Of a stretch of 64,000 nucleotides of DNA, positions 20,126 to 38,000 are shown piece by piece (position 1 is the first letter of the stretch; each line of letters opens with the position of its first letter). Under the pieces are notes generated by a model. That model did not search any database. It was given only the letters and a program-made list of their open reading frames with translations, and had not been told where the DNA came from. Origin of the DNA: Spirodela intermedia (taxonomy: Eukaryota; Streptophyta; Magnoliopsida; Alismatales; Araceae); assembly GCA_902729315.2 (NCBI GenBank), contig LR746266.1:6192259-6256258 (forward strand), read 5' to 3'. The position numbers and the translations under genes are program-made.

Positions 20126-20165
20126 TCACGGAACTCCTGTTTTTCTTCTGGACACAACAGGTGCT
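19460..20165. other. Convergent intergenic region between MSL and O-fucosyltransferase genes
   Basis: It holds the 3' UTR of the channel gene and the 3' flank of the minus-strand O-fucosyltransferase gene. Two diverged copies of a TGTCAAAT-containing segment (about 19739 and 19843) and two TTGACTAGGGTC segments (about 19927 and 19988) are present. A (GATA)n microsatellite spans 20090-20125. I see no gene. Confidence 0.5.
20090..20125. repeat. (GATA)n tetranucleotide microsatellite
   Basis: Nine near-perfect GATA units lie just downstream of the O-fucosyltransferase stop codon. Confidence 0.95.
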
Positions 20166-22493
20166 CTAAACACGACACATGCAATCTGGGGCAGGGTATG
20201 TATAGATAGACTGCTTCTCCATCCTCAGCGTGATCTGCCGTTGCCCGCTGCCGTGCCCTGCCCGCACCATCCTCCGAAACTCCTCCCACCCGAGAGTCTT
20301 GTTGAGGAAGAGTCGGCCCAGCAAGGCCATGTCCGGGCGTATCGTCTTCAATCCCCCATATGTCCGAGAGCCAACCTTTGTTTGGGGCAGTCAACGATTG
20401 TTAGGATATGGAGAGGACCTTGTGGTCGCTTTGTGGATGGCCTGGGGAAGAATCTACATTACCACTGCATTGTGCATGTTGCTAGGCGAGGCCGAGACGA
20501 AGATGTCGCTGTGGATGCTCACGTAATAGTCCACCGCAGCCAGAAGGGAGGCCCTCCCGTTGACCCTCCCCAGCTCCTCCTCCGAAGCCAGGCTCCTCTT
20601 GTCCTCCATCAATGGGAAGAGCTTCCTCAGAGGCGCCAACTGGGCCCTCCCCCCATACACCTGTGGAGCATAGTTCATTGACTCCCCCCCTGCTAGAGCA
20701 TAGTTTAGAAGAAGGAGAAACCTTGTGGGTGGCAAGGAAGAGGCGAGTGTGCCCGTCAAACCCCATGGCTGCCAGCATCAGGCCGATCTCCTCTGGAGTC
20801 AATGGGCACCGCCCCTTCTTCCTCAGCTCCTTGTTGGTGAACTGAGAGTTTAGAAGTCTCCCGTGCCAGAGATGCTTCCTATACCTCGCCAGTGCAAGCT
20901 TCTCAGCTTTGCCGCCGCCGAAATCACAGGCCGAATGTGCCACCATGTCCTGTTCAGTGGAAACCTTGAACAATGGGCAGAAACGCACGGTCCCTTTCCT
21001 GAGAATCTCTAGACCATGGGCTCAATTTTAGAGTTGACTTATTGGGTTTTCTTCCTGCTTCTTTTTTCTCTTTTTTTTCTGTGGAGGGAGGGGGGGGGGG
21101 AGCCAAGAACATAGAATTTACCTTGTCGAATCTAAGATGCAGTGCAACAAATCTGCCGGCGCTCTTATTTGACGGTCCTTGTGGGGATTCACTGGCTACC
21201 CTTGTTTCCAAGTGGACGGGATTTCTCAAACGCTCCACCAGAGCCTCCCCCAAGTCTACGATGTGGGGTACAAAAGTCAACGCCTGGAAGTTGACCTTGC
21301 AGCGCAGCTGCTGAATGCCCTCGGGCAAGTTGTGGAAAGCCAGGCGGTGCGAAAACGGGGAGATGGCAGCGATTCCGTACCTGAAGGTGAAACCAAACGG
21401 GGAGGCCCACATATCTTATCAGCCCAAGCAGAGGAAGAAAAATAACAAAACACTGATATGATCGCCTCCCTCCCCATGAGCTACCCATTCAATGCAGTCA
21501 ACCACTGATATGATCATATGATTAACCATGTGGGGTGGGGGGGAGAACTAGCTATTCGTCCCCAGCTCGGAGAAGCTCAGCCTTACCTCCTCAGAACCGG
21601 CAAGACGTTCTCCAGGTACCAGTCGGCAGAAGCACGAACAGGAGCCGTCTTGATCCTCGTGGCGCGGATGCCCATGGCGTAGTACTCCCTCGTGCTCCAA
21701 GAATACTCCTCAGGCAGGGATCTCACTATGGGAACCTCATCCTCCAACACCTCGATGAACTTGTCCACGTCGAAGATATCACCAAACGTGCTGCGGAGAA
21801 AGAACACAGCGGGGGGTCCGTTCATCAGAGAGATGCTTTTCCTTCTTTTTTCTTCTTCTTCTTGTTCTCTGGTGGAGGAGACCCAGTTCCGGCTGAGTAG
21901 TAGCACCTTGAATCCTTCCAAACCGGGTTGACTTCAAGATGGGGGACGACCAACGTCGCATTCAGGATCTTGGCCACCGCGACCGCATCACAGATCTGAG
22001 AGAGAAAACACATTCTTGGCCGCCGCCGGCGTGTTACTTCTTAAAGAACTCCGAGGTGACGCAAATCATGCACATGGATGATGCATGGGGAAGCAGTTTG
22101 GGTCGCTCACCCCCATTCTCTGTTGGCTGATCCCCCCGTCGAGGAAAACTTGGACGAACCCCGGCGTGTTCTTGGGCAGAACTAGTTGACCAGGGCACAG
22201 AGAAGGAGGAGATAATCAGATGGGCCCCCAATCAAATAAAATTTATTTCTTTATTTATTTGACTCACCGGGCGTGGCTTTGGGACCAACGCAAGGCCCCC
22301 AGCCTTGAGACGGCCAAGGAGACCACCAGCTAGAAACTCCCCCGTCAGTCTGAAGAAGAAGATGAGGAAGAGGCGATTACCCACCCGCCGAGAGCGGGAA
22401 GAATGGGCGGCGGCGCAGTGACCTACCTCTTGAGTCTCCAATGCTCCATTCAGCAGAGGCCTGTGCGTGGAGGGGGTGGGAGGAGGATGCCAT
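20166..22493 (-). CDS. O-fucosyltransferase family protein
   Basis: Nine exons on the minus strand (22493-22427, 22336-22268, 22181-22111, 21995-21907, 21790-21587, 21380-21122, 20949-20722, 20660-20463, 20375-20166) close to 464 aa. Family landmarks in order: VFLDGGISQQRMG and ICDAVAVAKILNATLVVPHL (GDP-fucose fold start), FVALHLRFDKDMVAHSAC (with the HLRFxxDM motif), HTRLFLATHKVYGG, SIHSDIFVSASPSNMHNAV, KTIRPDMALLGRLF and the terminal YTYPAPDCMC. These match plant DUF246-type O-fucosyltransferases, which are normally type II Golgi proteins. The start and exon 2 acceptor were chosen because they keep phase; another acceptor (exon 2 from 22349) would need a different first exon. No N-terminal membrane anchor is seen in this model, so a 5' exon may be missing. 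Confidence 0.88.
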
Positions 22494-22721
22494 CCCTGCG
22501 CGGCGAAAGCCCATGTGATTCACGCATGTAAATCTCCATGCGGGCCAAGAACCTTGGGAGACCGCTGGGCCTAACTGATTATAATTATCATATGATATTT
22601 TTATTTATGTTATATTCTTGTAGTCCGGTTCAAGAAGGCGTTCATGGAGCAGTTCCAGTCATCTTTTTGGCCGGCCCTGTGGGGGTACGTGGGCTCCTCG
22701 CTAGCCCAGAGATAGATAGAT

Positions 22722-22766
<45 letters not shown>

Positions 22767-23727
22767 GAGAGAGAGAGAGAGAGAGAGAGAAGCGTGGAGA
22801 GAGTCTTACAGAGGAGGTTGAGGGAGAAGCGTGGGCGAGCGGGTTGCAGAAGCCGGGGAGGAAGAGCACCAGGAGAGAGCCCAGCGGCGCTACCGCTGTT
22901 CCCCTGCGAGGCCGGCGGCGATCTGTAGAGGCCGGCATCTCCCCTCACTCACGTCCTCCTCTCACTCAACGGCGGCGGAGCAGAACCCCTCGGGAGAGGA
23001 AGCATCTCTCTTTCTTCAAGCTTTTGTAGTCCTCTCTCTCTCTCTCTCCCTCTCCCTCTCCCTCTCCTTCCCTCTCGTTGGCCCTTCCAGCTCATCGCTT
23101 GCTTGACTTGTGGACACACAGGGACAAATGTCATTCACCCAGCGCTACACATCCCTCTCTCTCTACATCTCTCTACATCTCTCTATTCCTCTCTCCCGCC
23201 GTTGGCTCACGATTAATGCTATAAGGAAAAAATGAAAGGCGTTGACTGTTGTTGGAAGATCAAGGGCGTGGATGTCAAACGCTATGCCACGTGTAACTAA
23301 TGATGCACGCACGTGGATGACAGAGAGAGAGAGAGGGAGGGAGGGAGCTTGAAGCCTATCCGAACGCCATCGCACTTCTGCTTCTTTTTTTTTTTGTTAC
23401 GTGTCGAGCCCTCTGAAAGCCCAGCTCGTCCGCAGGAGGCTCTAACTCGATGATGGAGCGAGGAAAGGGCCTTCTGTCAGGTATTTTTGGGCCTGACTGA
23501 TGGGCCCAATAAAGGTGGGCCCAGTGAATCTAAATCCACCTGCCAAGAAAGAGCGACAGAAGATGAGAAACTCAGCGTACGATCGATCGTTCTCCCTTCT
23601 CCGTGTAGTGGAGAGAGCCCACTTCTTGGACGGACAGGATCGCTCCAATTTTCGGATAGGATCAAGCTGTACTGGCCGACCGAAAGCTGCCAATCACGTG
23701 GAAACTAAACTAGAGATTTTGTTCCCC

Positions 23728-23765
<38 letters not shown>

Positions 23766-23800
23766 TACAGGGCAGTATAGAGAGAACCATTGAACAGCGT
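22494..23800. other. Intergenic region with (TA)n(GA)n microsatellite and GGCCCA motifs
   Basis: No supported gene. A (TA)n run at about 22724-22763 passes directly into (GA)n at about 22767-22790. CT-rich runs lie at about 23030-23080 and 23150-23190, and a (GA)n run at 23730-23761. Near 23490-23525 there are GGGCCCAATAAAG and GTGGGCCCAGTG motifs, resembling site II elements. The long open frames here arise from simple repeats. Confidence 0.5.
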
Positions 23801-24241
23801 TCAGGTTTGGAAGGGCGACGGAAGGCCGGCGGCGGCTCTCCGGGCGGAGAACTCCGCCGCGTGTTGCCACTCCGCCTGCGAGGTTATCTCCGTCGGGATC
23901 TCCATGGCGATGGCGCCGCTCCCGCCGGCGGCCGTAGCGGCCCGTTGCGGAGGTGGCGGCGGCGACGGCTGCGGCAGTGGCGGCGGCGGCTCTTCGACGG
24001 CGCCGTCGATGCAGGTCCCGAACTTCTTGTCGATCCAGCTCTCGACGTCGTAGCGGCCGAGGCCGAAGACCCTCCCGCCGGCGCACAGACGCCCCGCCAT
24101 CCCCGCCGCCACTGCCAGCACGGCGATCACCGCTAGAACGCCGATCACCGGGCCCACAGACCCGCCGCCGGAGCCCGAGCCCTCCGCCGCCGCCGTCGAC
24201 ACCACCGCCGTCTCCTGCTGCCCCCCCAGCTGGAACGACAT
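23801..24241 (-). CDS. Small single-pass membrane protein, plant-specific, function unknown
   Basis: A single exon of 146 aa starts at MSFQLGGQQETAV (24241) and stops at 23801. The layout is a short polar N-terminus with a Gly/Ser linker, one membrane helix (VGPVIGVLAVIAVLAVAAGM), and then a conserved-looking stretch (GRLCAGGRVFGLGRYDVESW, followed by I-D-K-K-F-G-T-C-I-D-G). A Pro-rich linker and an Ala-rich tail end the protein. I recognise the GRLC...YDVExW...CIDG pattern from small uncharacterised plant membrane proteins. An upstream in-frame extension exists, but it is hydrophobic/CT-repeat in nature and the downstream Met matches the family layout better. The function is unknown. Confidence 0.72.
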   Translation of the reverse strand: MSFQLGGQQETAVVSTAAAEGSGSGGGSVGPVIGVLAVIAVLAVAAGMAGRLCAGGRVFGLGRYDVESWIDKKFGTCIDGAVEEPPPPLPQPSPPPPPQRAATAAGGSGAIAMEIPTEITSQAEWQHAAEFSARRAAAGLPSPFQT

Positions 24242-25921
24242 CCCCCAGAACCACAAATAGATATAGAGTTTAGAGAGAGTTGTAGAGAGAGAGTAGGAGT
24301 GTAGTAGGGAGAGAGTGGTAACTAGTTTTCGCACGGATATCGGGCGAGCAAGAAGAAGAAGTGCGACCATCTCTCCCTTCATCTCCTCGTATTCCATGCA
24401 GTTGTCTTGACGCGCCGTCTTGCTCTCCCTCTCACGTGTCGTCGTCACCTGAGGCATGCGACATCCACGACATTCTTCCTCGGGGGGCGAGTCAGAAGTG
24501 GGCTTGAACCGGATAATGGGCCAAGTGTTCTGCGTGGCCCACTAGAGGCTCGGATTTGTACCAACAATACGACCAAAAAAAACCACTCCGTCCACGTTGC
24601 TGGAGAATACGGCCCAATAAGGGGGCCTCGAGATATTGGGTTTGTTTAATTGCTACCTTTCTGAATCAGGCTCACATTCTTTGTCGTATCCTCCACTTAC
24701 GAGAAGGGCCCAAGTGGGCCTGATGGCCCCACTCACGCGTGAGGGCGGCCCAGGATAGTGAAATTTACGAAAAACCCATTTATTTTTAAAAGAGAATAAA
24801 ACGCCTTTCAGACTAGTATTTTGGCATTCGGGGCGATCTTAGGGCCCACTTTTCGTTGGCTGGCAAAAGAATCCGCATTTCGATATGAATTCCCAGAGCC
24901 CCACATCGGAACAGTCCAAAACTGGATCGGACGGCCTGGCTGGCGGCACGTGTTGATTTCGATCGTATCCACGTGTCCCTTCTCTGAGGGGATACAGCTT
25001 ATCTAAAGTTGTACCGCCGACTCTACGCACGGACAACTTCCTTGTCGTTTCTCTTCATGAGAGCTCATAACTCCTATCTTGAGATCTTCTGCTGGTAATC
25101 CCCGAATTCTCCGCCACGTGTGAAACAGATACGAACCCGTGAGGGCGTTACGCCCCTATGCCAACGGTCCCGTCCACCGGTGGGTGTTGTGTGTAGGCTC
25201 ATAATCCACTCGATGTTGAGCTGGCGACGACGTGTGGGGCCCAGCAGGCTCTTTCTGCGCCGCCCTCGTGAGCTCCGCCACGTCGGCCTCGCCGGGCTGG
25301 TTCAACGGCACGAGTGGGACCCGGATCGGGGGCGATGGGGCTGGAAGCCACGTCAACCGTCGGATCGTACTCTTCCGGAATCTTGTCGATAGAGGATTGG
25401 GACACGTGACTGCTTCTAGATGCAGAAGATCATCGGGGAGTAAACCCAGGGGTAGAAAAAAAAGATGAAGAGAAGATATATTGTGGACTAGTCCCTGATA
25501 CTACTGTAAATTGCTTTTATGTACAAGGCATGCGAGAAATTGCATATCCTTCCTTATATGGAAATGCTATCAGTTTTCTGTGGATAAAATAAAAAATCTG
25601 TTCCTGCTCGCCTCGACTCTCTCTCTCTCTCTCTCTCTCGGCGCGCGTCTGTTTCTCCGGTCTCGGGCGATTTGATCCTCTTGGGTGCGAAGGCGGAAGC
25701 TTTTTCCGCCTCAGCCACGGCGATCGCTGGAAGGGACGCCTGTATCCAGCGGGGAAGCAGAGGATTCCCTGACGAAGGGGAGTGGGCAATCGGGCACGCG
25801 ACGAGTATATAAATAGCAAGAGGGGGAGTTGAGGGTTGGTGGGGGCATTTAGGGGTCCGTGGTTGGATCCCTTGCACTGTCTGTCGCAGTCGGTCATCGG
25901 GTAATCGGAGGTGTCGTGGAA
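24242..25921. promoter_or_regulatory. Bidirectional upstream region: ACGT-core cluster and hexokinase TATA box
   Basis: This lies between the minus-strand membrane protein and the plus-strand hexokinase. GGCCCA/TGGGCC motifs occur at about 24495-24750. Seven ACGT cores (CACGTG, CACGTGT, CACGTC types) lie between 24948 and 25407. A TATA box (TATATAAATAG) at about 25806-25816 is about 110 bp upstream of the hexokinase start codon. A (CT)n run sits at 25617-25640. No gene is seen within. Confidence 0.55.
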
Positions 25922-31172
<5,251 letters not shown>

Positions 31173-32000
31173 GCCTCCGGCCATCCATCTTCTTCCTCCG
31201 TCCCTCCTCTCTTCCGTAGGCAGTCTTCCTCGTCTTTCTTTTTGTTTTCTTCTTTCTTTGGGTGTAGCGCCATTTCGGTCAAATAAGAATAACAGGCGGT
31301 TGATCTGCTTTCATCGGGAATGCTGGCGTCTTTGTCAACGGGCTTCGGTCTCGGTCAACTGGTTCGCCATTGACCTTCAACAACTTCGCGGCTTCCTCCA
31401 TTCATTTTGTGGGATTAATGTCTTGATTAAATCGCATAGATGGCGCAACTCTCTCTCTCTCTCTAGATACAATGCGCACTAATGCTTTGACCAGAGTGAA
31501 TCAATCTCATAAGGTTCTGGTATGGGTCGCGGGTTGACCGCTTCCTCGATGACGAACGGTCAACCAGGACCGCCACGTCGGTTTGGTCTGGAAACATATT
31601 CCCGATCATATTAATGGCGAATTGAGAGGGCGTACGGATTCGCGTATATCTCGCGCCGCTCCCACGAGAATTATGATCCCTTTTAATGATTTTGGAGATT
31701 AAAATAAATTACTTGACCTGGAGGACGAGGTAAGAATTCTGACGTGGCTGAGGGGTGTATTTATAATTTGAGAAAAAATGTTCCCACGGCTAGAAGACCC
31801 AGATAGGCGAACGGCGTTTCCGAGCTTCCTTCTCCCACGCTGTCGTCCCTCGCCTGCGGGCCGATCGCCAGGCTGCTAGCTGAATGATGCCAATCCGCCG
31901 CGGGAGGTAGAGGGGAAGGGAGGGAGAGGGGGAGAAGGGGAGGTTTGTGGAGTGGGAGGAAGGGTTCTTGCCGTTGGATCGGTCGGGGACGGGGAGAGAA
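31173..32000. other. Intergenic region between hexokinase and EXO84B
   Basis: It contains the hexokinase 3' UTR and the EXO84B promoter/leader. A (CT)n run lies at about 31447-31464. GGTCAACC/TTGACC motifs (W-box-like TTGAC cores) recur at about 31480-31560. Nothing coding is supported. Confidence 0.4.
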
Positions 32001-35000
32001 ATGGCCACCGCCAAATCTTCCCGGTCTAGGGCATCGGGGCAGTCGGGGATGCTGCAGGCGAATGGAGTTGTTGGGAATGGGGTCTCTGCCGCGGATAGCG
32101 CGTTGCAGCTCACCGACATGCTTCAGATCTTCAAGTCGGACAACTTCGACCCCGACGGTTACGTGCAGTCAAAGTGCCAGACCATGAGCGAGAAGGTAAT
32201 GGGTCCCTCCCTGCCGATCTTTGATCTTCTCTTCCCCCATTTGGGCGTCCTTTCTCGACCGGAATTGGTGCGTTATGCCTCTTACGTTTTCCTGGGCCTT
32301 GAACGTGGAAGAATTGTTTTCCGTTCCTTTTTTTGTAAAAAAAAATTCCTTTGATTTCGTGACTTTTTATAATCTGTTAACCGTGAGAAAAAGGGAAGAG
32401 ATGAAAAGGGCTTAATGATCTATTATTGTGCTCTGCATGGATGCTTACGTCCACCTTATGGCGAGGAACCTGGCCTATTTTGTATCTAATTTGACGTCTC
32501 ACTTCTGAGTTGTAATCTCCATAGAAAATAATTTGATTCAAGGGTTTTTGATTGGCAAGGTTAGAAATAGGACTGGAACCTGATGCTCCAAGTACAATTC
32601 TAAGCCTTATTGGTTTCTCCATTGTGCTGGGAGTGGATCAGAAAAGGGAGGATAAAGTAAGGTGGCAAAGAAAAAAAATAAAAAGAACCTAATGATGAAT
32701 ATACACATGGAAAACAAAAAATTCATTTGTGAATGAATGTGTGGAGGTTGTTGCAGAATATAATCAGTAATGCGATGGAAAAACTTGTACTCAGTTTGAC
32801 ACTCACGTTTTTGCTTGCTGAACTTGGAATCTCCCTGTAATTCCTGTTGCATCAGGACGATCTAACGGGTTGACATCAAATAGCAAGTGGATGGCGTATA
32901 CATGGAAACTAGGAATGAGTTGAATGAAGTTTGGCTACCATAGCTACATAAAAGATGAAGACTAGACTCAGAGCTTCGCTCGATTGTAATCGTGTGGCTC
33001 ATTCATGAATGTTATCTTGTGAGGTAAAACTTAACTTAATTTTTTTGAAAATGACCCCAGCTGCAACTGGGACCTCATTGACTGTCTCAAATGGCTAGAG
33101 GAATACATTCAAGTAGGTGTCCAACTGGGTAATGAGTTGAATGGATCTTGCTTTAAGGTGACTTGCCAGTACGAGGACTTTATGGCTGGATTTTTGATCC
33201 GTTGTGATGCTGCTCCTTGAACATGGATGTTTTCGCACCATGTTGGAAACGACGTTCACATATTATCCTTGCTATTTGACTGTCTTACGAAACAACAGAT
33301 GAAAACTATTCATGCATTTTTATCATCGTGTGTCGTAATAACTACGTACCATGTTATTTACTGTACTTCTTGTTTTTAGATTTCTTATACTGATCATTAT
33401 GTATATCTTCTTGGATGACAGCTCTTCAGAGCGTTTTCTTGTCCACTAACTGAAAACCACGCTGTTCTCTGTTCCTTCTTTTTAGATGTTTTTCGCATCA
33501 CTGGATATCAACTATAATTGAATCGATAATTTTCTTGGTTCATTGATTGAGTTCATCAGAGTCACTATATCCCATCAATTTATTTGCATTTTGTGGACAT
33601 CACAATGCGATTGAAAGTTTTTTTGCTTCATTTACTAGGAAATTAGGCACCTGTGCTCCCATCTCCAAGATTTGAAGAGGGCTTCTGCAGAGGAAATGCG
33701 TAGAAGCGTTTATGCCAACTACGCTGCCTTCATTAGGTGAGAAGTTTGACAATCTTATGAAGTGACTATTCAGTTTTAGTAAGAGTGTTTTGTGTTTATC
33801 TTTACTGTTTTTTCTAAGCATACTGTGGTAGTTTTTCCTGTAATTCCTGTGTTTGATGTGAATCTAAGTGTCTAGATGCGTGTAGGCTTTGGTTAACTGG
33901 AGCATATTATCTTTTTTTTCCCTCTTTTCATCCACGCTGCACATTTGCTTCCCTGAACATCTTACATCTTCCTAAAATGGTCGAATAGATTGTTGCACAT
34001 TGTACACACCAATGCTAGAAGCTTTTACTTGTGAACGAACTTATTTTCCTGAACCAGTCTATTCAGTTATTAGTATGCTGTATGTATTGATCATTGATTG
34101 GCTTGGCTAGAGGAGGTTTGAGTTTTTGGATTGGACCTTAAAATAAGGAGAGGGAAGGGTGCTCTCGTGACCATATGTAATCATAATATGGTCATTTGCC
34201 TGGCTACACATTGTTTGTTCTCTAGCCTAGTCTGGGAATGAATACTCTTTGGACTGCCTATGCTTTTTTTATTTTTCTTTGATCTACAATATTTTTTGGG
34301 TTACCGTATGTTATTTATTTAATATGAGTTACTTCTAATTTGGTGACTTCACAAGAAAGTTTCTCTTATTTGTTGCTTGTACGATGGAATGTCAACACTG
34401 GGCTGCAGAAGGCATTCCATCCATTAGAAAATAACAGCCTTCGTTTTTTACCTAAAAAATTCATTGATACCTCTAGAAGGTGGAAAAATCACTCAATCAA
34501 TTACTAGTGACGACGGTCTAGGGTTTATATCCTAACCCTAGAGGCAACATAATGGGTCACAACCAGGTTGGCCCATTATCTTAAATGAAGGTCCAGTAGG
34601 TGGGCCGTGACATAAGAAGTCCATTACATTTAACAATGCCGTTTTACTCAGATCCTTGTTTTTTAGTTGCTTTTTATTTCTGTTCTGATCATGTCCGTAA
34701 TTATTTCAAGACATCTTGCCTTTTTGCATACTGTCATTCGGGAGACATTCTAAGAATCCTTTTGTTTCTTTTTTCCCTTTTTTTCGGGGAAGTAGGGGAT
34801 AAGAAGTTCCATCTATAAATAACGGGACAATTGTCTGTTTGCTACTGGTTGCTGTTGGATGTCTACCTTTTGTCTGCTTATGATTGGGGTAATTTATTAT
34901 TATATCAGTAAGATATCTGAAATTTATTTTTTAGGGAATCATCGTATGTAACTATTTTCAAACTAGTTATTTTCTTCACGCTCATTTGACACTTTTAATC

Positions 35001-38000
35001 ATTGAACGTTATAATTATTGTTTTTATTTTGAATAGAACATCAAAAGAAATATCAGATTTGGAAGGCGAGCTCCTTTCCATTAGAAATCTACTATCCACG
35101 CAGGCTACTCTTATTCACGGTTTAGCTGAAGGAGTTCATGTTGAGTCTTTGTCATCTTCTTCCGAGGACTCTATTAAGGAAGATGCATCTCATGTTGAAG
35201 ACAGAGAGCCTTCTGACATTGAGAGGTGGGCTTTGGAATTTCCTGATATACTGGACGTTTTGTTGGCAGAGAGGAGAGTTGATGAAGCTTTGACTGCCTT
35301 TGATGAAGGAGAGAAAATGATTACAGAGGCAAAAGAGAAGAAAACATTGAATGCAAGTGAACTCTCATCATTGCAGGCAGCTATTACTGACCGTAGGCAG
35401 AAATTAGCTGATCAGCTTGCTGATGCAGCTTGCCAGTCTTCAACACGTGGTGTTGAGCTTCGTGCAGCTGCTTCAGCGCTTAAAAGGCTTGGAGATGCCA
35501 CTCGTGCTCATAACTTGATACTTACCGCTCATGACCAGAGGCTTCAATATAACTTGCAAACTATTCACCCAACAAGCACTTCGTATGGAGGAGCATATAC
35601 TGCTGCCCTTTCACAGCAGGTTTTTTCAGCTATTGCTCAAGCTGTGAATGATTCTTTGGATGTCTTTGGCAACGATGAGTCGACATATGCATCAGAACTG
35701 GTGATATGGGCTACAAGAAAAACTGAAACGTTCGCACATCTTGTAAAGAGGCATGCATTAGCTTCATCCGCGGCTGCTGGAGGATTAAGAGCTGCTGCAG
35801 AATGTGTTCAGATAGCAATAGGCCATTGTTCTTTGTTAGAAGCTCGGGGGTTATCACTTTCATCTGTTCTTTTTAAAACATTTAGACCTAGTGTTGAACA
35901 AGCTTTGGATGCCAATCTAAAACGGATTGAAGAGAGTACAGCTGCACTGGTTGCTGCTGATGATTGGACACTAGCATATCCTCCAGTTGGTGCACGCCCA
36001 TCTGGGAGAACCTCCACTACCACAGCTGGTGGTGGAAATGCATTTCAGTCAAAGTTGTCAAGCAGTGCACTACGTTTCCATTCAATGGTTCAGGTGAGTA
36101 ATAGATCTTGACCTGACTGTTATATCTTCGCGCATATTTATTTGTTGTAAGCCATGGATTGGCTACCTGCACCTGCAAGACTCTGTTTGCTATTCTTTAG
36201 AATTCATATTCACTTATATTTTTGTCCTTCCAAAAAGATTGTAAATGCTTCATTTAGTACTGCCCAGTGGCATTGCGATTTTGCGAGAGTACTAAAATTA
36301 GTCTCTAATTGTGCGCACTAATCAGCTCATAAATGTGCTTGGCACTGTTCATTAGCTCATGTAACTGCCTTTGTTGCCGGTATCCTGATGCACTAGTGTT
36401 CTTCTACATTAGTTCATCTGTCAGCATGGGGGTCATGGTGGAGAGTGCTTGACAGTCTTGTCAAAAGTCCGTTGAGAAAACATTATCCTCCGAGGAGGTT
36501 AGCTCAGGCATTCTGCATTATCATTTCCAACATATATTACCCTTTCTTCAGTTTAAACCTCCGAACTTATTTTATTGCATCAGGGTTTCATGGAAATCAT
36601 CAAGAATGTCCTGTTTTTAATCTCGTGTTCTCCAACCTTATTGTGTCTGATGCTTTGCTTTCCTGAAAGTGGCCACCGTATGAAAGATTGCTGCATTTTT
36701 CTCACACTTCTTTTACTACGTTTTTAGGGTTTCTGTATCTTTTTTTTGTTTTCTGCTCTTCGTCCTATTTGAACTTAATCCCTTATTTGATTCCTCACCC
36801 TTTAAGGCAGGAACTTGCATAAAATTTTTGGGAGTCTGAGTTTTGAGGCCACTCACGTAATGAGGGGAATGTGATCTGGAGGTTGTTTACAATCGATTCA
36901 CTCGATTACAGGCCCGGGAAGCATCCGGTTCCTAGCCATTGTTTGTGCTCTATGAGACCATGGTTAAATCGACTTCGTCCATATGATACCTATCATCCCA
37001 TTGCTTCTGAGCTGTTGACCTCATTTGCCATGATTGGACCTTTCTGATTGAATTTACCGCATATAAAGTCTCCTCTTGTGTTTCAAACTTTTGGAAGTGA
37101 TTCTTCAGTTTGTTGAAGTTGTAAAATGAGAGCAGGCTTGGTACGTCATCTTGCTTGCAATAAACCAAGGTTTATATAAAATCATATTGTTGCATTGCTG
37201 AAATTACAAAAGATGCAGAACCTGCGGATATTACTCCCTTCTCCTCAGTGATCGTCTTGATTCACAACATTACTTGACCCTCCTGTGCTCAGCAGGTGGA
37301 AAGGTCCATCTGGTATCCTCCTCTAATCGGGTTAACATTTCCACTTGAACTGTGGAAAGGTTCTGCGTTCTATAGATGGATTTGGACTGCTACCGACAAG
37401 TACAATACCTTATTCCCTTTTATGCTCAACCATTGGTTTCCACTATTTAAACGCGAACAGCCAGCTAGCATACAACTAAATTTTGTCTAGACATTCCTTT
37501 CTCCTGTGATTGTAATCAATGGCTGATATCTATGGTTTTCTCTCTCCGAATGTCTCCTCTTCTTTCCATTTGCCTGACAGACTTCTGCAACCAGATGCAT
37601 TCCAAAAGTTATGTTGCTATTCTAAGTCCTCATGCCATGATATTTCTATTGTTTATATAAAATTTTCTTTATCTTTCTTGGTAGTTACCACGGTACTAGG
37701 AGCCACCCTTGAAGAACATTCATAAGCCTTAATCTTTTTATAATCTTGTATCTTTATCTTTTGTTATCTATATCTCCACACATTAAGCCTTCAGCGAAAT
37801 TCCTAACATCCGTGGCACAATGACACTCTTCAGATAAATAAAGGTTTTGATGTGGGAATGTCTCCAATTGGCTCTGCTTCGAAGCCCCCCTTTAGTGCTG
37901 TCCACCTCGGACTATTGCTCTTCAGTTCAGAGGCCTTTGTTCGTTCTTCCCATTATCCCCGCTTCGTTACTGGGCACTGCCCTTAATAATAAATCCAAAG

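Noticed and set aside
23807-24273. Several Arg/Pro-rich plus-strand open frames at 23.8-24.3 kb
   Set aside because: They are GC-rich shadows of the minus-strand membrane protein, which has a clear transmembrane helix and conserved-looking motifs.
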